From assembly GCA_016711875.1 (NCBI GenBank), contig JADJSD010000003.1:372001-436000 (forward strand): a stretch of 64,000 nt of DNA. Direction: 5' to 3'. Each line of letters opens with the position of its first letter. The stretch's first letter is position 1. Below the pieces are notes generated by a model. The model did no database searches. It was not told the origin of the DNA and saw nothing but the letters and a program-made list of their open reading frames with translations. The stretch is from Betaproteobacteria bacterium. GTDB lineage: Bacteria; Pseudomonadota; Gammaproteobacteria; Burkholderiales; Usitatibacteraceae. This document shows positions 54,026-64,000 of the stretch, piece after piece. The translations under genes and the position numbers were made by a program.

Positions 54026-56014
54026 CTACTCGAACTCGATGATCGGCTGGTCGACGGCGAGGCTGTCGCCCGCCTTCGCGAGCAGGGCCTTCACCACCGC
54101 GTCCTTGTCGGCGCGCAGCACGTTCTCCATCTTCATCGCCTCGATGACGGCCAGCTTCTCGCCGGCGTTGATGCGCTGGCCCGCGGCGACCGCCAACTCG
54201 GCCAGCAGGCCCGGCATGGGCGAGAGCAGGAACTTCGAGGTATCCGGCGGTGCCTTCACCGGCATGAGCGCCTGCATCTTCGCCGCGTGCTCGGTGAGCA
54301 CCAGGGCCGTCACCTCGGCGCCCCCGTGCATCAGGAGGTACTTCATGCCGCGGCGCTCGACGCGCACTTCGATGGGCTTGCCGTTGAGCGTGCCCGAGAA
54401 GACGGGATCGCCGAGCTTCCACCCGGAGAGCACGGCGAACGACTTGTCGCCGAAGAACACCTCCTGCCCACCGGGGATCGAGCGCAGGCGGGCGGTGTAG
54501 ACCTCTCCCCGCAGGTGGACATGCCGCACGTCGCCGACGTCGCGCTCGTGCCCGGGCACCTGGCCCGAGATCCGTGCCGAACGCTCCGCGTAACGCCAGT
54601 GGACCGCCGCGGCGACGCTCACCAGCAGGGTCGGATCGTCGATCGGCGCGGTAGCGGGGACATGGCCGGCCGGGAATTCCTCCGCGATGAAACCCGTGTG
54701 GAACTTGCCCGAGGCGAAGCGCGGGTGGCGCGTGACGGCCGAGAGGAACGCGATGTTGGAGGCCGGCCCCTTCACGAGGAAGCCGTCGAGGGCCTCGGCC
54801 AGGCGCAACCTCGCCTCCTCGCGGTTCGTCCCGTGGGCGATGAGCTTCGCGATCATCGAGTCGTAGTGCATCGACACCTCGCCGCCCTCGTAGACGCCGG
54901 TGTCGACGCGCAACTCGCCGGTGCGCTCCAGCGGGGGCCGGAACTGGACGAGCCGTCCCGTCGAGGGCAGGAAATTGCGCGAGGGGTCCTCGGCGTTGAT
55001 GCGCGCCTCGATGGCCCAGCCCTGGAGGCGCAAGTCCGCCTGCGCGAGGGGCAACTTCTCCCCGGCTGCGACGCGGATCATGAGCTCGACCAGGTCGAGG
55101 CCGGTGATCATCTCCGTCACGGGGTGCTCGACCTGCAGGCGCGTGTTCATCTCGAGGAAGTAGAACTTGCGGTCCGCGCCGACCACGAACTCCACCGTGC
55201 CCGCCGAGCGGTAGTTCACGGCCTTCGCGAGCGCCACTGCCTGCTTGCCCATCGCATGGCGCGTGGCCTCGTCCAGGAAGGGCGAAGGCGCCTCCTCCAG
55301 CACCTTCTGGTGCCGGCGCTGGATCGAGCACTCCCGCTCCCAGAGGTAGAGCACGGTGCCGTGGGCGTCGCCCATCACCTGCACCTCGATGTGCCGCGGC
55401 TCCTCGATGAATTTCTCGATGAAGATGCGGTCGTCGCCGAAGGCGGCCTTCGCTTCGTTGCGGCAGCTCTGGAAGCCCTCGCGCGCCTCGCTGTCGTTCT
55501 TCGCGACCCGCAGGCCCTTGCCGCCGCCGCCCGCGCTCGCCTTGATCATCACCGGGTAGCCGATCTTCTTCGCGATCTCGACGGCGTGCTCGCCATCCCG
55601 GATCACGTCGGTGTAGCCCGGGATGGTGGAAACACCGGCCTTGTCGGCGAGCTTCTTCGAGGCGATCTTGTCGCCCATGCCGGCGAGCGCCTCGACGTTC
55701 GGGCCGATGAAGACGATGCCCTCCTTCGCGAGCGCCGCGGCGAAATGCTCGTTCTCCGAGAGGAACCCGTAGCCCGGGTGCACGGCCTGGGCGCCGGTGC
55801 GCTTGCAGGCCTCGATGATGCGCTCGGCGAGCAGGTAGCTCTTCGCGGCGGCGGGCGGGCCGATGCAGACGGCCTCGTCGGCGCTCGCCACGTGCAGGGC
55901 GTCGCGGTCGGCCTCGGAGTACACCGCCACGGTGGCGATGCCCATGCGCTTGGCGGTGCGGATGACGCGACAGGCGATCTCGCCGCGATTGGCGATCAGT
56001 ATTTTCTTGAACAT
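54026..56014 (-). CDS. pccA: Propionyl-CoA carboxylase alpha subunit (biotin carboxylase and biotin carrier)
   Basis: The 662-residue protein carboxylates its own biotin with ATP and bicarbonate. The N-terminus has the biotin carboxylase start MFKKILIANRGEIACR, the glycine-rich ATP loop (KASAGGGGKGLR), and the ECSIQRRHQK and EMNTRLQVEH motifs. A middle segment (about 460-580) resembles the BT domain of PCC. The C-terminal carrier domain contains EAMKMEN with the biotinylated Lys. It is the last gene of the mutase-meaB-pccB-pccA operon, 15 bases after pccB. The pairing with pccB and mutase points to propionyl-CoA rather than methylcrotonyl-CoA as substrate. The product, methylmalonyl-CoA, could also feed PKS extender supply. 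Confidence 0.92.
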   Translation of the reverse strand: MFKKILIANRGEIACRVIRTAKRMGIATVAVYSEADRDALHVASADEAVCIGPPAAAKSYLLAERIIEACKRTGAQAVHPGYGFLSENEHFAAALAKEGIVFIGPNVEALAGMGDKIASKKLADKAGVSTIPGYTDVIRDGEHAVEIAKKIGYPVMIKASAGGGGKGLRVAKNDSEAREGFQSCRNEAKAAFGDDRIFIEKFIEEPRHIEVQVMGDAHGTVLYLWERECSIQRRHQKVLEEAPSPFLDEATRHAMGKQAVALAKAVNYRSAGTVEFVVGADRKFYFLEMNTRLQVEHPVTEMITGLDLVELMIRVAAGEKLPLAQADLRLQGWAIEARINAEDPSRNFLPSTGRLVQFRPPLERTGELRVDTGVYEGGEVSMHYDSMIAKLIAHGTNREEARLRLAEALDGFLVKGPASNIAFLSAVTRHPRFASGKFHTGFIAEEFPAGHVPATAPIDDPTLLVSVAAAVHWRYAERSARISGQVPGHERDVGDVRHVHLRGEVYTARLRSIPGGQEVFFGDKSFAVLSGWKLGDPVFSGTLNGKPIEVRVERRGMKYLLMHGGAEVTALVLTEHAAKMQALMPVKAPPDTSKFLLSPMPGLLAELAVAAGQRINAGEKLAVIEAMKMENVLRADKDAVVKALLAKAGDSLAVDQPIIEFE

Positions 56015-56029
56015 GGCGGTTCGGCCTGT

Positions 56030-57562
<1,533 letters not shown>

Positions 57563-57579
57563 GTGCTTGGCCTCTCCCT

Positions 57580-58575
57580 TTAATCCGAAGCCGCGGCGAG
57601 CAGTGCCGCGGCCGCTGCCGCCGGGGTCATCGCCCCTTCGGCCACTTTTTCGCGCAACGCCCCCATCTCGCGCTTCACCGCGGGATGGGCATGGAATCTC
57701 GCGTGCAACTCATGGTCGACGATCGCCGCCATCCAGTCGAGCGCCTGGCGCCGGCGCTTGGCCGCGAGCGCACCGCTCGCCTCGAGCGTGGCGCGAAAGC
57801 GCAGGCACTGCCGCCAGAACTCGTCGATGCCCTGGGGCTTGAGCGCGCTCACCGCGACCACGGGCGCGACCCAACCCTGCTCGTGCGGGCGCAGCATGGC
57901 GAGGGCGTTCTCGATCTGCGTCGCCGCGACGCGGGCCGCCGCCGGATCGATGTCGCACTTGTTCACGGCGACCACGTCCACCAGTTCCACGATCCCGCGC
58001 TTGATCGCCTGCAGGTCGTCGCCCGCGTTGGGCAGGGCCACGAGCGCGAAGCAGTCGGTCATCCCCGCCACGGCCGTCTCCGATTGCCCCACCCCGACCG
58101 TCTCCACGATCACCACGTCGTGGCCGGCGGCCTCGCACACGAGCATCGCCTCGCGCGTGCCGTGGGCGACGCCACCCAGGAGCCCGCCCGAGGGGCTGGG
58201 CCGGATGAAGGCGCCGCCTTCGCGCGAAAGCCGCTCCATGCGCGTCTTGTCGCCCAGGATGGAGCCGCCGGAGATCGCGCTCGTCGGATCGACCGCGAGC
58301 ACCGCCACGCGGTGTCCCAGTCCGAGAAGGTAAAGCCCCAGCGTCTCGATGAACGTGGACTTGCCGGCGCCCGGCGAGCCGCTCACGCCGAGCCGGAAAG
58401 CCCCGCCGGCTCGCGGCAGGAGCGCGGCCAGGAGCGCCGCCGCGCGGGCGCGGTGATCCTCCCGCGTCGACTCGAGCAGCGTGATCGCCTTGGCAAGCGA
58501 GCGCCGGTCGTGCGCGAGCACGCCGCGGGCGAGCCGGCGGTCGGCGGTCTCCAGCAGGTCGAGCGGGTCGGACAC
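57580..58575 (-). CDS. meaB: MeaB/ArgK-type G-protein chaperone of methylmalonyl-CoA mutase
   Basis: The 331-residue GTPase loads and protects the B12 cofactor of methylmalonyl-CoA mutase. Motifs: the Walker A loop GSPGAGKST, DPTS, ETVGVGQSE, and the guanine-specificity NKCD. The length is typical. The open frame extends upstream, but the best start is GTG at 58575 (VSDPLDLL), 17 bases after the mutase stop. The family was once called ArgK or LAO/AO transport ATPase, but the neighbour settles the role. It is co-transcribed with the mutase and carboxylase genes. Confidence 0.93.
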   Translation of the reverse strand: MSDPLDLLETADRRLARGVLAHDRRSLAKAITLLESTREDHRARAAALLAALLPRAGGAFRLGVSGSPGAGKSTFIETLGLYLLGLGHRVAVLAVDPTSAISGGSILGDKTRMERLSREGGAFIRPSPSGGLLGGVAHGTREAMLVCEAAGHDVVIVETVGVGQSETAVAGMTDCFALVALPNAGDDLQAIKRGIVELVDVVAVNKCDIDPAAARVAATQIENALAMLRPHEQGWVAPVVAVSALKPQGIDEFWRQCLRFRATLEASGALAAKRRRQALDWMAAIVDHELHARFHAHPAVKREMGALREKVAEGAMTPAAAAAALLAAASD

Positions 58576-58592
58576 GCGCCGCGACGCCCGCG

Positions 58593-60752
<2,160 letters not shown>

Positions 60753-60850
60753 CGGGTCTCCGGGGTCGTCTTGCGAAAGGGCAAACCCCTATGATCGCAC
60801 AGAGAATTCCCGCGGCCGTTTGAGCCCCCGCAAGCCGTGGCGAAAAGGCC

Positions 60851-61420
60851 TCAGGCCCGCACCCAGTCCATCCACCAGTTCTCGTCCCAGGTCTTGCCGC
60901 CGTCCTTCGACACGGCCTGGTGCCATCGGCACGAAGTGGGCGTGATGCGGTCCCACACGCCGCGGGCGATCACGATCTTCCCGTCCTCCGTCTCCTCGGC
61001 CGTGAACGTGCCCACGCCGTTCTCGAAGTGGCCGGTGAGCCCGGGCGTCGTCAACACGCCGCTCTTGCCGTTCACCCAGTAGTCGTTCCAGAGGCGCTTG
61101 TCGAGGTCGAGGAGGCGAAGGCCCATGCCGCTGAACCCCCGCTCGGGAATGCGCAGTTCCTCGATGCTGCCGACGCCGCCCAGGATGCTCCAGCACGTGG
61201 CCTCGCCCTTGAAGGTGATCCAGTCCTTCCTGCCCGCCGGGCGCTGGCGATGGCTGATCTTCCACTGGCCGTTCAGGAAATCGAATTCGCCGGGCTTGCC
61301 GGGCGGCTTCGCGGGCGCCGCGGACGCGAGGGAGCTGGACGCGGCCTGCGCGGCGATCGCGAGGCTCGCGAGGGATTGCAGCGCCGTGCGGCGGTCGGGG
61401 CGGTCGGGGTCGTTCGTCAT
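60851..61420 (-). CDS. Exported DUF1579-like protein of unknown function
   Basis: The 189-residue protein has an N-terminal signal with a twin-arginine (DRRTALQSL) and an alanine-rich hydrophobic stretch to about residue 38. A domain with FDFLNGQWKISHR and tryptophan-rich segments follows, resembling the DUF1579/YybH-type beta-barrel proteins. The ATG at 61420 is preferred over an in-frame GTG at 61429 because GGAG lies eight bases upstream. It diverges from a WYL-domain regulator across a 90-base gap containing a perfect inverted repeat, so it is probably that regulator's target. Function unknown; export by Tat is possible but the motif is weak. Confidence 0.75.
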   Translation of the reverse strand: MTNDPDRPDRRTALQSLASLAIAAQAASSSLASAAPAKPPGKPGEFDFLNGQWKISHRQRPAGRKDWITFKGEATCWSILGGVGSIEELRIPERGFSGMGLRLLDLDKRLWNDYWVNGKSGVLTTPGLTGHFENGVGTFTAEETEDGKIVIARGVWDRITPTSCRWHQAVSKDGGKTWDENWWMDWVRA

Positions 61421-61471
61421 GGTCGTCACTCCGGGGTCGTGGAAAGGGTGACGCGATGATGGGCCGGGCTA

Positions 61472-61490
61472 CCTGACAATCAGCGTCAGG
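61472..61490. promoter_or_regulatory. Inverted repeat, probable operator of the WYL-domain regulator
   Basis: CCTGAC, seven bases, then GTCAGG is a perfect 6-bp inverted repeat in the 90-base space between the divergent DUF1579-like gene and the regulator gene, 21 bases before the regulator start. TGAC/GTCA half-sites are common for this regulator family. Auto-regulation and control of the neighbour are inferred. Confidence 0.65.
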
Positions 61491-61510
61491 ATTTACGGCT
61501 AGGATGGCGC

Positions 61511-62491
61511 ATGCGCGCAAGCCGCCTGCTGTCCATCCTCATCCTGCTCCAGCACCGCGCCCGCCTCACGGCCGAGACGCTGGCGGGGGAATTCGGCGTC
61601 AGCGTCCGCACGATCTACCGCGATGTCGACGAACTGAGCGCGGCCGGCATCCCCGTCTGCGGCGACCGCGGCCCCGGCGGGGGCTTCCGCCTGCTGGACG
61701 GCTATCGCACGCGCCTCACGGGGCTCACGCCGGAAGAAGCCGAGACCCTGTTCCTCGTGGGCCTGCCCGAAGCGGCCAACCAGCTCGGCCTGGGAGCGGC
61801 GTCCGCCGGCGTGAGCGGCAAGCTGCTGGCCTCGCTCCCGGGCGACTCGGCAGCCCTCGCCGCCCGCCTCGCCTCGCGCTTCCACGTGGATCCGGTGGAC
61901 TGGTACCGCGCCGCCGAGCCGGTGAAGCACCTTCCCGCCCTCACCCGCGCCCTGCTCGACCAGCGTTCGATCGAGATGACCTACGAGAGCTGGACGGGCG
62001 TGAAGCGACGGGTCGTCGATCCGCTCGGCCTGGTGCTGAAGGCGGGCTCGTGGTACCTCGCCGGCCGCACGGCGGGCAAGGTGCTCACGTTCAAGGTGAC
62101 CGGCATTCGGCGGCTCGATGTGAAATCGACGTCCTTTCCGTGGCCCGAGGCGTTCGACCTCGCGGATCACTGGCGCGAGTCGATCGCGCGATTCGAGGAA
62201 GGCCTGCGGCGCGAAACGGCGATCCTGCGCCTCACGGCCGAGGGACTGCGGCGCCTCTCGGAACTGGGCAGCTACGCCGCCGAAGCCGCGGCCGCCGCCG
62301 GCAAGGCCGACCGGAAGGGCCGGTCGCGCGTGCGACTGCCGATCGAAAGCGCGCCGCAAGCGGCGAGACTCGTGCTCTCGTTGGGCGAAGAGGCCGAGGC
62401 GCTGGAGCCACCGGCGGTGCGCGAGGCCGTGCGCGTCCTCGCAAGCCGCATGGCCGCGCTCCACGGAAAGCCGAAAGACCGGAAGCGCTGA
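61511..62491 (+). CDS. YafY-like transcriptional regulator (HTH and WYL domains)
   Basis: The 326-residue regulator has an N-terminal winged HTH (about 3-60, with LAGEFGVSVRTIYRDVDEL as the recognition helix region). A linker and a WYL ligand-sensing domain follow (about 135-205, SIEMTYESW...DPLGLVLKAGSWYL), then a WCX C-terminal extension. Such proteins usually repress or activate a divergent neighbour. Here that is the DUF1579-like gene, with a palindrome between. The inducing ligand is unknown. Its stop is 20 bases from the stop of the convergent tonB gene. Confidence 0.9.
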   Translation: MRASRLLSILILLQHRARLTAETLAGEFGVSVRTIYRDVDELSAAGIPVCGDRGPGGGFRLLDGYRTRLTGLTPEEAETLFLVGLPEAANQLGLGAASAGVSGKLLASLPGDSAALAARLASRFHVDPVDWYRAAEPVKHLPALTRALLDQRSIEMTYESWTGVKRRVVDPLGLVLKAGSWYLAGRTAGKVLTFKVTGIRRLDVKSTSFPWPEAFDLADHWRESIARFEEGLRRETAILRLTAEGLRRLSELGSYAAEAAAAAGKADRKGRSRVRLPIESAPQAARLVLSLGEEAEALEPPAVREAVRVLASRMAALHGKPKDRKR

Positions 62492-62511
62492 TGGCCCGGG
62501 TCGGGCCCCGA

Positions 62512-63204
62512 TCAACCCAGCCGGAATCGCACGGGAATGCGCATCCAGGCCTCGATCGGTTCGGCGCCGCGGCGCGCCGGCGTGAATGTCCAGCGCTTCA
62601 CGCCGGCCACGGCCGCCCGGTCCAGTTCACGGAAGCCGGACGAGCGCTCGAGCACGATCTCCTCGGGCAGCCCGCTTCGCGAGACGCGCACTTTCAGAAG
62701 GACGATTCCTTCCTCGCCCTCCTCCCTCGCCGAGGCCGGATACGCCGGTTCGGGCGTCGCGAGGTAGGCGGCCGGCACGACCACGGCGCTGGCGACGGCC
62801 GCCGTCATCGCGGTCCCGGATACGACCGCCACCACCGCCGGCGCCGCAGCCGCGGCCGCCGGCCCCTCGGCGCGAGCCGGCTCGGGCGCCGCGATCCCTT
62901 CGATACGTTCGGGCGCAACGCCCTCCTGTGGCACCAAAACATCGCGATCGGGCCCGGACCGGCTGCGAACGGCGCCGGATCGCCCCGCTACGGGCTCCAC
63001 GGCTCGCTCGACCGAGGGTGTCGTCACCACGGGGGGCCAAGGGGCGAGCGCAACCTGGACGACGATCGGCCCCCGCGCTTCCGTTGGTGTCCGCGTACCG
63101 AAACCATCGAATGCCCCGAACGCCACGAACGCGGCGGCATGCACGAGCGCGGAGCCCAGCAGCGCGGCGCCGGCCAGGGAGCTTCGCGGGGCGGCGGGGT
63201 TCAT
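62512..63204 (-). CDS. TonB-type energy transducer
   Basis: The 230-residue protein couples the proton-motive force to outer-membrane receptors. It has one N-terminal membrane segment (about 10-32, LAGAALLGSALVHAAAFVAF). A proline- and alanine-rich periplasmic spacer follows (about 40-145), then a C-terminal TonB domain (about 150-230) with YPASAREEGEEG and the VKRWTFTPARR motif. The start at 63204 (MNPAAP) is chosen because it follows the receptor stop by five bases; the frame is open upstream inside the receptor gene. ExbB and ExbD are not in the window. Its location suggests service to the adjacent BtuB-like receptor. Confidence 0.88.
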   Translation of the reverse strand: MNPAAPRSSLAGAALLGSALVHAAAFVAFGAFDGFGTRTPTEARGPIVVQVALAPWPPVVTTPSVERAVEPVAGRSGAVRSRSGPDRDVLVPQEGVAPERIEGIAAPEPARAEGPAAAAAAPAVVAVVSGTAMTAAVASAVVVPAAYLATPEPAYPASAREEGEEGIVLLKVRVSRSGLPEEIVLERSSGFRELDRAAVAGVKRWTFTPARRGAEPIEAWMRIPVRFRLG

Positions 63205-63209
63205 CTTCT

Positions 63210-64000
63210 TCAAGCCCCCGGCGTCCACTTCACCGACAGGAACACGTTGCTGCCGGGCGTGCGGTAGCCCTGCACTTGCTCGTAGTCCCGGTCCGTCACG
63301 TTGTTCCAGCGAAGGTCCGCCTGCCAGCCGCGTGCGAACGCCCACGAGGCCGTGAGGTTCGCGATCGCGTAGCCGGCCATGCGCGCCTCGGGCGACTCGT
63401 CCGCCGTCTCGAAGCGATGCGCGCTCGCCACCACCTCCGCGCCCACCGTCCACGCCCCGAACGCGCGGCTCGCGAGGAAACTGCCGAACTGCTTCGCCCG
63501 GCGCGGCAACTGCTTTCCCGTGTCGTCCGATACCGGGTCCTGGAAGGTGCCCTTTGCCCGCAGGCGCACCTCCGCCACCCTTCCCTCCCACGCGAGGTCC
63601 ACGCCGCGGATGCGCGCCTTCGCGAGGTTCGCGGGGCCGAAGAAGCTGGTATCCGGATCGAAGAAGAAGACGATGAGGTCCTCGATGCGGTTGTCGAAGG
63701 CCGTGGCCGAGAAACGCTGGCCCGCGCCTTCGAGCTGCAAGCCGATCTCGCCGCTTCGCGAGCGCTCGGGCTTGAGCTCCGCGTTGCCGAAGCCCGGGTA
63801 GTAGAGATCGTTGAAGGACGGCGCGTGGAAGCCCTCGCCGTAGACGGCCCGCAACCGCGCCCCCTTCGCCAGCTGGTAGCCGTACGCGAGCGATCCGGTC
63901 GTCGGGGAGCCGAACTGGCTGTTGTCGTCGCGGCGCAGGTTCGCTTCGAGCGCGTGGGCGCCGAATTCGCCCACGTACCCCGCGAAGGCCGAGCGCACCG
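63210..64000 (-). CDS. TonB-dependent receptor, BtuB-like (vitamin B12), N-terminal part outside window
   Basis: At least 263 C-terminal residues are visible and the frame is open at the window edge, so the plug domain and signal peptide lie beyond 64000. The visible part is beta-barrel sequence with the receptor motif FNDLYYPGFGNAELKPERS, followed by FDNRIEDLI and a terminal VTDRDYEQVQGY. All are typical of BtuB-type cobalamin receptors. The mature C-terminus (VKWTPGA) lacks the usual terminal Phe. TonB is encoded five bases downstream. Uptake of B12 would match the B12-dependent mutase nearby. Any cobalamin riboswitch would lie upstream, beyond the window. Confidence 0.8.
   Translation of the reverse strand, partial: VRSAFAGYVGEFGAHALEANLRRDDNSQFGSPTTGSLAYGYQLAKGARLRAVYGEGFHAPSFNDLYYPGFGNAELKPERSRSGEIGLQLEGAGQRFSATAFDNRIEDLIVFFFDPDTSFFGPANLAKARIRGVDLAWEGRVAEVRLRAKGTFQDPVSDDTGKQLPRRAKQFGSFLASRAFGAWTVGAEVVASAHRFETADESPEARMAGYAIANLTASWAFARGWQADLRWNNVTDRDYEQVQGYRTPGSNVFLSVKWTPGA

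Noticed and set aside
63900..64000. Cobalamin riboswitch for the BtuB-like gene
   Set aside because: The receptor's 5' end lies outside the window, so no leader is visible.

Overview
The window is GC-rich, densely coding bacterial DNA. A TRAP transporter, a Sfp-type phosphopantetheinyl transferase, a B12-dependent propionate operon (mutase, MeaB, PccB, PccA) and a TonB/BtuB pair suggest a proteobacterium, most likely a betaproteobacterium. No rRNA or other marker gene is present to prove it. No tRNA, rRNA, CRISPR array, transposase or phage gene was seen.

Layout. (1) 1-5524, plus strand: end of a TRAP dicarboxylate-type transporter (DctQ partial, DctM), a coiled-coil membrane protein with a double zinc ribbon, a 7TMR-DISM diguanylate cyclase and a lipoprotein translationally coupled to it. 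(2) 5544-7520, minus strand: a large signalling protein with a receiver domain, a degenerate cyclase domain and a kinase-like domain lacking catalytic residues. (3) 7663-53161, minus strand: a ~45.5 kb hybrid PKS-NRPS cluster of twelve genes, all overlapping or abutting. In transcription order these are a type II thioesterase, six single-module PKSs, two single-module NRPSs, two alpha/beta hydrolases with unusual nucleophile elbows, and a phosphopantetheinyl transferase. (4) 53162-53545: the divergent control region. (5) 53546-60752: a methylmalonyl-CoA epimerase-like VOC protein, then (minus strand) methylmalonyl-CoA mutase, MeaB, and propionyl-CoA carboxylase beta and alpha subunits. (6) 60851-64000: a DUF1579-like exported protein divergent from a WYL-domain repressor with a perfect inverted repeat between them, then TonB and the C-terminal part of a BtuB-like receptor running off the window.

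How the assembly line works, by inference from domain order. M1 is KS-AT-KR-ACP, M2 KS-AT-DH-ER-KR-ACP, M3 KS-AT-cMT-ACP, M4 KS-AT-DH-cMT-ER-KR-ACP, M5 KS-AT-cMT-KR-ACP and M6 KS-AT-DH-ER-KR-ACP. They are followed by C-A(Thr)-T and C-A(Gly)-T. The ten-residue specificity codes, read by eye, are DFWNIGMVHK (threonine) and DILQLGLIWK (glycine). The product would be a reduced, C-methylated polyketide capped with Thr-Gly. There is no loading module and no integrated thioesterase or reductase domain, so both priming and release are open questions. The neighbouring propionyl/methylmalonyl-CoA genes could supply branched extender units, and the BtuB-like receptor could supply the cobalamin the mutase needs.

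Caveat: three assembly-line genes carry single-base indels (10643-10646, 25417-25418, 44428-44430, 47588-47591), mostly in short G/C runs. Correcting each restores a conserved motif. They look more like sequencing or assembly errors than gene decay, but this cannot be settled from the sequence alone.
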